Below, piece after piece: positions 1 through 8,317 of a stretch of 54,203 bases of DNA. The stretch is taken from assembly GCA_021813405.1 (NCBI GenBank), contig JAKAKS010000002.1:1-54203 (forward strand). The letters run 5' to 3'. A program made the translations under genes and the position numbers. The notes under the pieces are model-generated. The model saw only the letters and a list, made by a program, of their open reading frames with translations, had not been told where the DNA came from and ran no database searches. Positions within the stretch are counted from its first letter, which is position 1. The number at the start of each line of letters is the position of its first letter. The DNA is from Nitrospirota bacterium (GTDB lineage: Bacteria; Nitrospirota; Thermodesulfovibrionia; Thermodesulfovibrionales; JdFR-88).

Positions 1-337
1 GCTCCTCTATCCGGCCAAGGGGCTTGTGTGTTACCGGATGATAGAAGATGGCGCCCTTTCTGAACACCTGGAGGCGTATGCCGGTTTTTAAATCAGTGGT
101 GTTGGCGAACGATGCCGTTATCAGCCCGTCCTTCTCCGATATCACTTCTCCTTTGGATGGCGGAAAGAATGAAAGCAGCGAGTCCCTCAGGCCCTGGAGC
201 GTATTGAGCCGGGGGTTGCCCAGCTCGGTGGCGCAGGCCCTCCGGACGCCAGGCCAGCCAGCCTGAAACGCCGTTAAGGCAAGCGCCGCGACAACGGCCA
301 GGAGGGCTGTTTTATGCGTGATTTTGAAACAGCTCAT
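1..337 (-). CDS. Secreted protein with FlgT-like C-terminal barrel (partial)
   Basis: The gene runs leftwards off the window, so only its N-terminal 112 residues are seen. It starts at ATG 337-335 behind a GGGAGGA Shine-Dalgarno. The N-terminus is a signal peptide (basic MSCFKITHK followed by an Ala/Leu-rich core). After about residue 60 the pattern GEVISEKDGLITASF, then TGIRLQVFRKG and HPVTHKPLG, resembles the small beta-barrel found in FlgT-C and CsgG-associated secreted proteins, where a gain-of-charge loop is followed by a 'dP-TG-LG' turn. That family link is by eye only. It is transcribed divergently from nuoN. Function is not assigned. Confidence 0.6.
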   Translation of the reverse strand, partial: MSCFKITHKTALLAVVAALALTAFQAGWPGVRRACATELGNPRLNTLQGLRDSLLSFFPPSKGEVISEKDGLITASFANTTDLKTGIRLQVFRKGAIFYHPVTHKPLGRIEE

Positions 338-510
338 AAACGGCTAATCCTCCCATGAGTAATCAAAAATTATAACATAACGATTGACATGATTTTGCAG
401 CGTGTTGTAAGGTTGATAAGGAGATTTTAGTTACGGCAACGCCACTTACAATTACATCGCAGCTCCCCACTATCCTTCCAGAGGCACTGATTTCTGCACT
501 GGCCATAGCA

Positions 511-1917
511 GTGATTCTGCTGGACCTGGTTATAAGGCGCAAACAGGTGCTTGCATGGATAACGGTGGCCGGCTCCGCCGGGGTGTTCTACAGCCTGTTT
601 GCCGCCAAGGGATTCGCGTTTAACCGGATGTTCCTTGCCGACGGCTACGGGATATTTTTTAAGGCCATATTCCTTATCTCGCTTGCGCTTTGCTCCCTCA
701 TGTCCGTGAGGTATCTAAGTGTGGAGGGCGCGCAAAAAGGGGAATATTTCGGCCTCATGCTTTTTGCCACCGTTGGAATGATGGTGATGGCCTCCGCGCC
801 GGACCTGATAACCGTTTACCTGGGGCTGGAACTCATGTCTCTTTCAGTTTACGCGCTTGCCGGGTTTATAAGGAACAGCCCCCGTTCCAGTGAGGCTGCT
901 CTCAAGTACTTTATGCTTGGGGCGTTTGCCTCCGCATTCCTGCTGCTTGGCATAGCCCTGGCGTATGGCATGACAGGCACTACCTCAGTGGCCGGGATAG
1001 CTCAATGGATACAGTATTCCAGCAGCACAGGCGCCAGTGCCAGCCCGCTTCTGGTGCTCTCCATGATTCTTTTGATTGCTGCGTTTGCATTTAAGATTTC
1101 GGCTGTGCCTTTCCATATGTGGACCCCGGACGTTTACGAAGGAGCGCCTACACCCGTAACCGCGTTTATGTCTGTGGGGCCGAAGGCGGCCGGATTTGCC
1201 GTGATTGGCAGGGTGATACTGGTTGCGTTTTCCTCCATGCGGGCTGATTGGGCAAGCCTGCTGATAGTGCTTTCCATACTCAGCATGGTTGCCGGAAACA
1301 TAATTGCCATAGCCCAGACCAACATAAAAAGAATGCTTGCCTATTCCTCCATCGCCCACGCCGGATACGCTCTTCTTGGCATCATAACATTCAGCCCGGA
1401 GGGCCTGGCCAGCATGATGAATTATCTGCTGATTTACGCCTTCATGAACATCGGGGCGTTCACTGTGGTAACCATGGCCAGGGTTGAAGGGCAGGGGGGC
1501 GAGGAGATTCAGGATTACGCCGGGCTCTCCAGGCGAAGCCCGTTTGTAGCATTTCTAATGCTCCTGTTCATGTTCTCGCTTACAGGAATACCGCCGACCG
1601 CCGGGTTCATGGGCAAGTTCTATATCTTTTCGGCGCTGATAAATGCCGGGTATACCTGGCTTGCCGTGATCGCCGTTGTGATGAGCGCTGTGTCGGCCTA
1701 TTTTTACCTGAGGGTGGTTATGTACATGTACATGAAAGAGCCGCTTGAGGCCGCCACCCCCGCCGTTGCCGCGGCTGCCTCCGGCGCGCCCGGCCTGAAA
1801 CCTTACGGGGCCAGGTTTGCCGTGCTGCTTGCCGGTATTGCAGTTCTGCTTATAGGTATATTTCCCACGCCAGTTATACAGATGGCCCGCGCCGCCCTGT
1901 ACGATTTCGGAAGCTGA
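511..1917 (+). CDS. nuoN: NADH-quinone oxidoreductase subunit N
   Basis: This is an antiporter-like membrane subunit of complex I that helps couple quinone reduction to proton pumping in the cytoplasmic membrane. It has many hydrophobic helices and the family signatures YLGLELMSLSVYAL (conserved Glu at residue 107 of this version), HMWTPDVYEGAPTPV and NIKRMLAYSSIAHAGYALLG. GTG 511 is the first conventional start, but the frame stays open upstream to about position 388 and reads as a good NuoN N-terminus (TSQLPTILPEALISALAIA). A Shine-Dalgarno AAGGAG sits at 418-423, so translation may begin near 430, where no usual start codon exists. A TTGACA box lies at 384-389. The gene stands alone: its neighbours are a divergent secreted-protein gene and convergent zapA, not other nuo genes. 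Confidence 0.9.
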   Translation: MILLDLVIRRKQVLAWITVAGSAGVFYSLFAAKGFAFNRMFLADGYGIFFKAIFLISLALCSLMSVRYLSVEGAQKGEYFGLMLFATVGMMVMASAPDLITVYLGLELMSLSVYALAGFIRNSPRSSEAALKYFMLGAFASAFLLLGIALAYGMTGTTSVAGIAQWIQYSSSTGASASPLLVLSMILLIAAFAFKISAVPFHMWTPDVYEGAPTPVTAFMSVGPKAAGFAVIGRVILVAFSSMRADWASLLIVLSILSMVAGNIIAIAQTNIKRMLAYSSIAHAGYALLGIITFSPEGLASMMNYLLIYAFMNIGAFTVVTMARVEGQGGEEIQDYAGLSRRSPFVAFLMLLFMFSLTGIPPTAGFMGKFYIFSALINAGYTWLAVIAVVMSAVSAYFYLRVVMYMYMKEPLEAATPAVAAAASGAPGLKPYGARFAVLLAGIAVLLIGIFPTPVIQMARAALYDFGS

Positions 1918-1942
1918 AAATTAACGGATTGCAATCTGCTTT

Positions 1943-2212
1943 TTACTCGAAGAGGCTGGAGAGTATCTCCGCCTTATGGGAGATCCTGACTGCGGCTTCG
2001 TCCTGTTCCTGCTTCAGTGAATGGTATTGCCCTGCTATGTTAAGGGCGGCAAGGATGGCCGCATTCAGTGCGGAAATGCCTGGGGATTTTGAAAGCACCT
2101 CCTGGATTTGCCCGTCCACGTAAGCCGCTATTTCCTGCATACGCTCTTCGCTTTGGTCAGACCGCAGCGTGAACTTTTGCCCGAATATCCGTACTTCCGT
2201 TTTGTTGCGCAT
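1943..2212 (-). CDS. zapA: Cell division protein ZapA
   Basis: An 89-residue protein of the ZapA family, which bundles FtsZ filaments at the division site. The N-terminal KTEVRIFGQKFTLRSD forms the family's beta-strand pair, followed by the YVDGQIQEV segment and a C-terminal coiled coil. The length is typical. It is the distal gene of a minus-strand run slt-zapB-zapA, 11 nt after zapB, and its 3' end faces nuoN with only 25 nt between them. Confidence 0.9.
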   Translation of the reverse strand: MRNKTEVRIFGQKFTLRSDQSEERMQEIAAYVDGQIQEVLSKSPGISALNAAILAALNIAGQYHSLKQEQDEAAVRISHKAEILSSLFE

Positions 2213-2223
2213 TTTTCAGCTGT

Positions 2224-2487
2224 TTATTGTTCCAGCCCCTGGAGTTCCTCAAGCAGTTCTTCTATCTGCGCCTTTATGGCGTTTCTTTCCGTGGCAAGCC
2301 CGTCCAGTTCCCGGGTCTTTTCATCCAGTGCGGATTCAAGCTGGCGGACCCTGCGCTCCAGGGCCGTCTTTTCTTCCTTGAGTCCCCTGATCTTTTCTAT
2401 TGCTGTTGATATCTGGTTTTCCAGGTTTTTAAATGTCTCCAAAGCCGCAGCCTCCTTGGCATTCGGTTGCCCGTCAAATAAACTCAT
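2224..2487 (-). CDS. zapB: ZapB-like coiled-coil division protein
   Basis: An 87-residue protein that is almost entirely coiled coil: heptads run from about residue 17 to the end (LENQISTAIEKIRGLKEEK onward), rich in Glu, Lys and Leu. ZapB proteins are abundant, very short coiled coils that stabilise the Z ring through ZapA. Position next to zapA supports the assignment; sequence alone would only allow 'coiled-coil protein'. Its start overlaps the 3' end of the transglycosylase gene by 4 nt, so the two are probably translationally coupled. Confidence 0.7.
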   Translation of the reverse strand: MSLFDGQPNAKEAAALETFKNLENQISTAIEKIRGLKEEKTALERRVRQLESALDEKTRELDGLATERNAIKAQIEELLEELQGLEQ

Positions 2488-4631
2488 CGTGATGAAGTTC
2501 CGTTCTGTATCAGCGCAACGCCGTTAATCTTCTGCTCCTGCGCGGCGGCGCCATTTTCAATGCCGGTGGCGCCGTTGCTGAAGATGTCCTCCACTACCTG
2601 CCTGCCGCCGTATTCATAATAGGATGTTATTATACGTTTTACATAATTTTTTGTCTCATCAAACGGGATGTCCTCGATGAACTCGTCCGTGGATGTGTAA
2701 TTGCCGGCGGCCAGCCATTGCCCGACGGCGTTTTTGCCGGCGTTATAGGCCGCAAGCGCCTCCGGCACGGATTTAAACCCGCTTATAAATTTTTTCAGGT
2801 AATAGGCCCCTATTTCTATGTTAGCGTCTACGTCGTAAATGCCGTTGTCGGTTTTGAAGTTAAGGCTGAGCGCCCGTCCATATCTTCTGGCCACCTTGGG
2901 CATAAGCTGCATCAGGCCCAAGGCCCCTGCCTGCGAGCGGGCATCGGGGTCGAACCTGCTTTCCTCGCGCATAACGGACAACAGCAGGTATGGGTCCAGG
3001 TTGTCCGCGGCGCAGGACTTTTTTACGGGTGCCCAGAAGGCCTTAGGATAAAGAATGTCCTTTGGCTGCATGCCGTCAGGGACCCTTTCGGCCACCAGTA
3101 TGGCTCGCCTGAATGCGCCAAGCTGTTCCAGTTTCAGTGCTATCTCCACAAGCGCCACTGGGTCCGATATCCTTGAAGACGCGGAGGCCAGCTCCAGCAT
3201 GGCGTCGTTGCGCAGGCCCGCTTTCAGGAGCATGCCGGCCCTGGTGATTGCCAAGGGGTTTTTTTCCTCCTTGGCGATGGCGAATATGGAATGTTTTTCC
3301 TTGCATTCCCGGCCCAGCTTCCCGGCCGCCAGGATGCCGTAAAAATCTTCCTCGCCGCTTAATTTGCGGTATATTTTTTTTGCCTCGGATGCGCTGTTTG
3401 GCCCGGCAAAGTTCTCGATGCTCCTTGCCTTCCAGTAAAGATAAACAGGCTTTGGATCGTCTGCCGCAAGTTTTGTGAATACATCCAGCGCATCTTTATA
3501 ATCATGCTGGGTATAGTAAAGCCAGCCATTTTCCCACAGGGCATCCTCCGTATAACCTGGGTATTTTTTCCTTACCATATCCAGAAGCGAGATGGCTTCA
3601 TCCGGCTTGTGCTCCCTCCTTTTACGGCTGGCCAGGGCCAGAAGAAGTTTTGCCGCCCGCTTGTCGCCTGATGCAAGGAAACCGTTTAGAAGTCCGCCAA
3701 AAGATGTATCGTCGCCGGCGCGGAAGTACGCCCTGGCTGCATCATAATTGTCATTGGCCTGAAGAAAGACCCCGGCGGACTCAACATAGCGTTTTTCCAT
3801 GAAGAGCGCCTGGGCCAGTGCGGTCAGGAAACTCTGTTGCATGGAAGCATATTCTGTATCCTGCCGGGCAAGCGCGCTTCTTGCCTCTGCCTCTGCCTGG
3901 TGCGGCCTGTATGCCCTGAGCAGGCTTCCGATACGTACAAGGGATTCGGCTGCCGTGGGTGCGCGCCCAAGCCCGGCCAAAGCCCTGGCTGAATAACGCC
4001 CAGCGGAGACGTACAGTTTTTCCAGTATAACCGAGGCCTGGTTCATGTGCCCCTGTGCCTTCAGGGTAAGGGCCAGCTGCATGTTGGCCCTCTGGTCCCA
4101 CGGGTAGCGTGAAACATAATCCTGAAGCCTTTGCACAAGGGCGGCATCGGTTGAATTTGTAAGCGCCACAACCATCCATCTGGCCTTTTTCAGAAGCGGG
4201 CTCTTCGGGTATTTGCTTATTAATTCCTGCGCGGCCTTAATTGCCGGATCATTCTGGTTTATCTGCTTCAGAGCGCGCGCCTGATAGAAGAGGGCGTAAT
4301 CGCCTATTACCGGATATTCCTTTGCTGCGGCGCCGAACTGTTTGCCGGCTTCGGCCCACTTATGGGCCTTAAAGAGGGCCGCTGCGTTTTGCAGGCTGCT
4401 TTTTACCGTTGCCCCGGCCTGTTGGAGCGCAGGGGCTTGGGGTTGATTGGCTGCGGGCAGGCAGGCGGCATTGGATACAGTAGCAGGCATATTGGAAGAA
4501 TTGGAAATGGCGGCAGTTGGTGCATTGGATGCCAAAGGCGCGGAAGTTGAAATTGCCTGGATTTGCGTGGATACGGCCAGGCTGGTAACAGGGAGAGCAA
4601 GCGCGATAATCAGAAACAACAGCCTTATCAT
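2484..4631 (-). CDS. Soluble lytic murein transglycosylase (Slt70-like)
   Basis: This 715-residue periplasmic enzyme cleaves the MurNAc-GlcNAc bond of peptidoglycan with formation of 1,6-anhydroMurNAc. It begins with a signal peptide (MIRLLFLIIALALPVTSLA), then a Ser/Ala/Pro-rich linker to about residue 65, a long alpha-helical tetratricopeptide-like superhelix (about 75-500), and a C-terminal SLT catalytic domain. The catalytic Glu is E557 in REESRF, followed by GALGLMQLMP and the AYNAGKNAVGQWL motif. Domain order and length match Slt70. On the minus strand TTGCCT and TAATAT boxes precede the ATG by a few bases without a Shine-Dalgarno, so the mRNA may be nearly leaderless. It heads the slt-zapB-zapA run, linking wall turnover to division. 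Confidence 0.9.
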   Translation of the reverse strand: MIRLLFLIIALALPVTSLAVSTQIQAISTSAPLASNAPTAAISNSSNMPATVSNAACLPAANQPQAPALQQAGATVKSSLQNAAALFKAHKWAEAGKQFGAAAKEYPVIGDYALFYQARALKQINQNDPAIKAAQELISKYPKSPLLKKARWMVVALTNSTDAALVQRLQDYVSRYPWDQRANMQLALTLKAQGHMNQASVILEKLYVSAGRYSARALAGLGRAPTAAESLVRIGSLLRAYRPHQAEAEARSALARQDTEYASMQQSFLTALAQALFMEKRYVESAGVFLQANDNYDAARAYFRAGDDTSFGGLLNGFLASGDKRAAKLLLALASRKRREHKPDEAISLLDMVRKKYPGYTEDALWENGWLYYTQHDYKDALDVFTKLAADDPKPVYLYWKARSIENFAGPNSASEAKKIYRKLSGEEDFYGILAAGKLGRECKEKHSIFAIAKEEKNPLAITRAGMLLKAGLRNDAMLELASASSRISDPVALVEIALKLEQLGAFRRAILVAERVPDGMQPKDILYPKAFWAPVKKSCAADNLDPYLLLSVMREESRFDPDARSQAGALGLMQLMPKVARRYGRALSLNFKTDNGIYDVDANIEIGAYYLKKFISGFKSVPEALAAYNAGKNAVGQWLAAGNYTSTDEFIEDIPFDETKNYVKRIITSYYEYGGRQVVEDIFSNGATGIENGAAAQEQKINGVALIQNGTSSR

Positions 4632-4689
4632 AGACTCGATATATTAAATAAAAAACGCTTAATTAGGCAACTTTCCATAAAGCCGGCCT

Positions 4690-4720
4690 TTGGAAAAATT
4701 AAAAACCGCTGTGTTAATAT
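4690..4720 (+). promoter_or_regulatory. Candidate promoter ending at the start codon of the 4726 gene
   Basis: TTGGAA (4690-4695) and TAATAT (4715-4720) are separated by 19 nt. The ATG follows the -10 box after 5 nt, which would give a leaderless mRNA. The TTG at 4690 also opens the longest reading frame, but reading it as a -35 box is more convincing because no Shine-Dalgarno precedes it. Confidence 0.4.
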
Positions 4721-4725
4721 TTTCG

Positions 4726-6549
4726 ATGATCAGAGACCTCAGTTTCCATGGCGAAGTAGGGGCCATGGACTTCAGGGTATACGTGAGCGGCCCGGAGGCG
4801 AAAAACGCGTATTTTTTTGAGGAGACAGCTTCCGAAGCGAGGTTTTTTTCCAGGGGCAACGAGTTCTCCATAGTCGGCGATTTCATAAGGTACAAAGGGA
4901 CGGGCGGATCTTTTTGCGAGTACATGTTCGGGGTGGAGAAGGCCCTGAAAGACCTTGTCAAGAAAGACATTCTAAACAGGCTGGTCATGTTCGGCGCATT
5001 TACCGGGAATGACGAAAGGCTTATTTTCACGGACGAAACGGACGGGTTTGAAACTGCGGAAAGGCTTTTCCTCCTTGGCCATGCAGTAAAAAACTATTAC
5101 TTCCTGGTGTCCTCCCCCGAAAGGCGCGAAACAAGGAAACGGCAGCGGGAACTGCTGGGCAAGATTGGCAAATTCCTTAAGCGGACAGCGATGGTGCAGG
5201 ACAACAGGGACTCCGACCTTGTGGAAGGTTTTCTTCAGGCACTGAATGAGCCATCGTCCACACTGTATGTTTTCAAGCTGGTGCACAAAAACAACGGCCT
5301 TTTTTACGACGCTTATAGGGAAACGTATTTCAAGGACAAGGGGCTTGGCCGCGAGGAGGAACTTTACCTTGCGGAGCTTGCTGTCCGGCTGGGCGTGGAT
5401 TACTACCAGCAGGAACGCATCAAGATAGACATTATGTATCGTCATCCAGAAAACCGTCCAATTGTGGACCAGCACAGGGACATTCTTGTATCCGCCCTGG
5501 AAAAGGGCGGTCTGGAAGACTCCGATGCCGCCCGGCTGCGGAGGATCAAGACGCTGAGGATAAGAAACCGTATACCTAGTGTGCTCTTCGAAACACTGGA
5601 CGAGCTTCTGCTTAAAGGCAAAAGCATAGATCTTGAGGACTCAGACAGCCTGCGCGAACCGCGGTCCATCCTGGAAAACATGTTTTTCAAGGACCCAACT
5701 CTCAGAAGCACCATAATCAAGGAGGACATTGTAAGGCTTATCCGGGCCAAGCACAAGGCCTACACAAGCGGCGATATGGGGTTTGACCAGATGCTCCTTG
5801 ATGTTGGCAAGATATGCGACGAAACTGCCCGTGAGACCGGCGACTACACACTGCTTGAAGAGCTGAGCTCTATCCTTACTTATTTTGACAGGTACGATCA
5901 TATACAGGCCAACATGAGCCAGCTTGCATTTCGGCCGGAGGTGAATCTCAGCGAGGACACGCTAAGGAGCCTTATAGGAAACAAAAAGGAATTCGACCAA
6001 CTGGATGAAGAATTGTTTGATGACATCTTCGCCAAGGAACTTTATAACAACAGGTATGTAACCGGATACGGCAAACGCAAGATAATTGCCGCCGCTGCAG
6101 GAATCGACCGGGTTATACAAGGCGATGCCGCTGTCAGGGACGTACTGGCGGAATTAAGGATGATAGGCGACGAGGAGAAACTCTATTGGGAGGTCCATGA
6201 CGCTCTGAAGGAGCAGATGCGCACTTATTATGCCCCGCTGGAGTCCAGGGAAGGCAAGGAAGAGGCCAAGGCGGAAATAGAAAGAGTTCTGGCCAGGAAG
6301 GGCGTGGCCGCCAGGGTGCCGGACCGTCTGTTTGAAAAATGCCTGTTTGATCTGAAAAAGGAGCTGTTCTATGTTAACCAGCTTCTGCCCGTTATCATAA
6401 AGACCACGGACACCAGGCTCCGTGAGGACTTCATTCGCAACAGCGGGCTGGACCGCTTCTACATAGAAAATGTGGAGAAGGCATACTTTGAGGACCGGGG
6501 CATGGACAAATTCCTTCTTGAATTACTGAAAGAAGAAAACGCGGCCTAG
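4726..6549 (+). CDS. Conserved hypothetical protein, 607 residues
   Basis: I cannot assign a function. The protein is soluble, highly charged and mostly helical, with no signal peptide and no membrane segment. The start MIRDLSFHGEVGAMDF is chosen over the longer TTG 4690 frame because of the promoter-like boxes just upstream. Recognisable blocks are NGGSF-like GTGGSFCEYMFGVEKALKDL (about 57-76), NYYFLVSSPERRE (about 121-133) and YYQQERIKIDIMYRHPENR (about 226-244). I recall similar large uncharacterised proteins in Geobacter-like deltaproteobacteria and Nitrospirota (possibly TIGR04442), but this is from memory. It is monocistronic and divergent from the transglycosylase gene. Confidence 0.75.
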   Translation: MIRDLSFHGEVGAMDFRVYVSGPEAKNAYFFEETASEARFFSRGNEFSIVGDFIRYKGTGGSFCEYMFGVEKALKDLVKKDILNRLVMFGAFTGNDERLIFTDETDGFETAERLFLLGHAVKNYYFLVSSPERRETRKRQRELLGKIGKFLKRTAMVQDNRDSDLVEGFLQALNEPSSTLYVFKLVHKNNGLFYDAYRETYFKDKGLGREEELYLAELAVRLGVDYYQQERIKIDIMYRHPENRPIVDQHRDILVSALEKGGLEDSDAARLRRIKTLRIRNRIPSVLFETLDELLLKGKSIDLEDSDSLREPRSILENMFFKDPTLRSTIIKEDIVRLIRAKHKAYTSGDMGFDQMLLDVGKICDETARETGDYTLLEELSSILTYFDRYDHIQANMSQLAFRPEVNLSEDTLRSLIGNKKEFDQLDEELFDDIFAKELYNNRYVTGYGKRKIIAAAAGIDRVIQGDAAVRDVLAELRMIGDEEKLYWEVHDALKEQMRTYYAPLESREGKEEAKAEIERVLARKGVAARVPDRLFEKCLFDLKKELFYVNQLLPVIIKTTDTRLREDFIRNSGLDRFYIENVEKAYFEDRGMDKFLLELLKEENAA

Positions 6550-6872
6550 AGGCGTGAACGCAAAAAATTCCTGTCAGGCTGAGTTGCAAGTTCAATTTAT
6601 AAACCCAGGGCTTCTCTTTATGGCCTTTTTTAGAGTATCTTCAGGGGAGAAATGTATTACCGGAATTACATAAAAAAGGGAACCGGGGTTCGTTTCGCTC
6701 CTCCCAGCACGTTTTAAATATTATCCTTTTTTGACACCTGTTGCGCCATATGACCGCAAAGATTCGATCCTGGCCACTTTGCACAAGGGTAGCAGGGATT
6801 AAAACCCCGGTTCGATGTGACATAGCGCACAAAATCCTGGCTTAAAACCATTTCCCCGAAATTCTGACATGC
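6550..6872. other. Gene-free stretch before the sigma-54 promoter
   Basis: There is no convincing reading frame here. Upstream of the sigma-54 site lies an imperfect dyad, TGTGACAT-AGCGCACA at about 6818-6833, at a distance where activators of sigma-54 promoters often bind. This is a suggestion only. The 6641-6832 and 6799-6981 minus-strand frames have no Shine-Dalgarno and no recognisable composition. Confidence 0.4.
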
Positions 6873-6888
6873 TGGCACGCAATTTGCA
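6873..6888 (+). promoter_or_regulatory. Sigma-54 promoter, full consensus
   Basis: TGGCACGCAATTTGCA matches the RpoN -24/-12 consensus TGGCAC-N5-TTGCW at every position, with the required GG-N10-GC spacing. Transcription would start near 6900 and read the small zinc-ribbon gene at 6971, whose strong Shine-Dalgarno then lies inside the transcript. Confidence 0.8.
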
Positions 6889-6970
6889 CTGATTTATCAG
6901 TGGAAAACGATAATTACAGGCGATGGAGCGGGGTTTGAGAAAAGGCGTTGATTTAAAGGAGGTTGACGCC

Positions 6971-7162
6971 ATGATGGACAAAGAATCCGAACAACTATGG
7001 GACGATTACAGGAGGGCGGAAGCCCGAAAAAACGAAGGGTGCAGGCTTTGCCGGGACAGGGGGTGCCCTGAATTCCTGGAGATGGAAGACTGCATAACCG
7101 GCAAACTTGATATTGAACGCATGAACTATTGCCCGCGGTGCGGGCGCAAGCTGGAGGAATGA
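6971..7162 (+). CDS. Small Cys-rich zinc-ribbon protein
   Basis: A 63-residue protein with CRLCRDRGC in the middle, a further Cys at about 41 and a C-terminal YCPRCGRKL, so two or three CxxC-type pairs can bind zinc or iron. The start MMDKESEQLW is fixed by AAGGAGG (6956-6962) eight bases before ATG 6971. The longer frame from 6923 would begin before that Shine-Dalgarno and has none of its own. It is transcribed from the consensus sigma-54 promoter at 6873, which is striking for so small a gene. Function unknown; a regulatory or metal-binding adaptor role is possible. Confidence 0.75.
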   Translation: MMDKESEQLWDDYRRAEARKNEGCRLCRDRGCPEFLEMEDCITGKLDIERMNYCPRCGRKLEE

Positions 7163-7213
7163 ATGGGCAAGGGTAACTTGCACTTACCCGCGGCAGCGGC
7201 CTGATCATAAAAA

Positions 7214-7242
7214 TCAAAAAAAAGGGCCTGGGTTACAGGCCC
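7214..7242 (-). terminator. Rho-independent terminator of the sulfur-relay operon
   Basis: On the minus strand GGGCCTG-TAACC-CAGGCCC is followed by a run of eight or more T. It lies about 25 nt beyond the stop of the TusA-like gene. Confidence 0.85.
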
Positions 7243-7264
7243 TGTTAACGCTTTTCTGGAGCTG

Positions 7265-7516
7265 CTATTTTTTCTGGATATAGAGTTCCCAGTAGCCTTT
7301 GTCTTCGAGCTTCACAGATTCAAAGCCAAAGCCCTGCTTTTCGGCCCACCTGGGGATAGTGTCTTCAGCCGAGGCCGGGGCATCGCACAGCACTTTGAGG
7401 ACGGACCCGCTGCCAAGCTTCTCGATGGCCTTTTTCGTGAGCACCAGCGGATAAGGGCAAACCCTGCCCAGCGTATCCAGTGTCTCAGTGGGAGCCTGGT
7501 TGCTAAGATTACCCAT
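7265..7516 (-). CDS. TusA-family sulfur carrier protein
   Basis: An 83-residue member of the TusA (SirA) family, small proteins that carry sulfane sulfur as a persulfide on a conserved Cys. Here the motif is CPYP with Cys20 (VCPYPLVLTKKAIEKLGSG), then the usual beta-strand 'LKVLCDAPASAEDIP'-like middle and a C-terminal strand. The N-terminus is about ten residues longer than E. coli TusA. It starts at ATG 7516 after AAGGAGG and is the last gene of a four-gene operon with three DsrE/F/H-like proteins, a set that normally passes sulfur between partners for thiol modification or dissimilatory sulfur metabolism. Confidence 0.9.
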   Translation of the reverse strand: MGNLSNQAPTETLDTLGRVCPYPLVLTKKAIEKLGSGSVLKVLCDAPASAEDTIPRWAEKQGFGFESVKLEDKGYWELYIQKK

Positions 7517-7533
7517 CAGAAAATCCTCCTTTC

Positions 7534-7944
7534 TTAGAAGAACAGAACGTGTTTTGCTTCGTCCATCTTTTTTGCAATCTCTGAAAACGGGACCACATTT
7601 ATGGTTTTTTCGGCACCCATCTCTTCTGCGTCGGGCAACTGGTCCACGGATATGCCGAATTTATCCAGATCTTCCTTGCAAACGTACACATCCAAGTCTA
7701 CCAGAAGACAGTTCTTCAGGTGGGATTCCGAAGATGTGATACCGTAAATGTCCATCGCCTTTTGGCCCTTCGTGATGCCCAGCACGCCCTCTCCTATAAA
7801 GCAGAGGGACGGGGTGACGGTGTCGCCGTCTTCCAGGAGTATCTCTACTGTCTGGTATGCTAGGGCATGGGTCATGGCGAGCCTTGACGTCTCACCCTTG
7901 TACTGGGGCTTTTGAACTATAAAAGCGCATTTGACGTCGCCCAT
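7534..7944 (-). CDS. DsrE/DsrF-like sulfur-relay protein (TusC-like)
   Basis: A 136-residue protein with the DsrE fold pattern: an N-terminal hydrophobic strand (CAFIVQKPQYKGETSRLAMTHALAYQ), a loop GDTVTPSLCFIGEGVLG, and VDLDVYVCKEDLDKFGI, where the Cys sits at the position used for sulfur transfer in DsrF/DsrE relatives. It lies between the TusA-like gene and a second DsrE-like gene and abuts the latter directly (stop at 7945, start at 7944), so coupling is likely. Exact subunit naming within the DsrEFH hexamer is tentative; the longer length and Cys position suggest DsrF/TusC. Confidence 0.8.
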   Translation of the reverse strand: MGDVKCAFIVQKPQYKGETSRLAMTHALAYQTVEILLEDGDTVTPSLCFIGEGVLGITKGQKAMDIYGITSSESHLKNCLLVDLDVYVCKEDLDKFGISVDQLPDAEEMGAEKTINVVPFSEIAKKMDEAKHVLFF

Positions 7945-8304
7945 CTACTCACCTCCTATCAGGAGCACCCGGTCGGCCGAGTGGATCCTGGCCAGATACC
8001 AGTGCATTGCATTCCATTGTATCTTTTCTATGCTTTCGGTTTTCTGCACACCTCTGGCCACTGTGCAGGCCTCGCACGTGCATACCTCTACGCCGGCAGC
8101 CAGCAGTTCGGTAAGATATTTTTCGCCAGTGGAATAATCTTTCAAGTGCTTCTGGTGGGCCTTTACGGACCCGGTTGCGTTGCCTGAAAACCACATGCTT
8201 ACTTTATGGCCTTTTTTGGCCGCCGCCCCAGCGAATTTTATCGCGAAGTCGTAGGAGGCGGAGCCGACCAGGCCAGGATAAACTCCCATAGTGATTGCGC
8301 CCAT
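7945..8304 (-). CDS. DsrE-like sulfurtransferase (TusD-like) with CxCxxC
   Basis: A 119-residue DsrE-fold protein. The first strand and loop read MGVYPGLVGSASYDFAIKFA, and the probable active site is GVEVCTCEACTVARGV (about 71-86), where three Cys replace the single catalytic Cys followed by RG seen in DsrE and TusD. In those families this Cys carries the persulfide. An AGGAGGC Shine-Dalgarno precedes ATG 8304. In gene order it follows the DsrH-like gene by 13 nt. The Cys cluster is unusual and could allow disulfide chemistry or metal binding in addition to sulfur transfer. Confidence 0.8.
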   Translation of the reverse strand: MGAITMGVYPGLVGSASYDFAIKFAGAAAKKGHKVSMWFSGNATGSVKAHQKHLKDYSTGEKYLTELLAAGVEVCTCEACTVARGVQKTESIEKIQWNAMHWYLARIHSADRVLLIGGE

Positions 8305-8317
8305 TTCCGGTGCCTCC

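Noticed and set aside
985-1359. 124-codon minus frame inside nuoN
   Set aside because: It is antisense to a well-conserved gene and is rich in His, Gly and Tyr as expected of a shadow frame.
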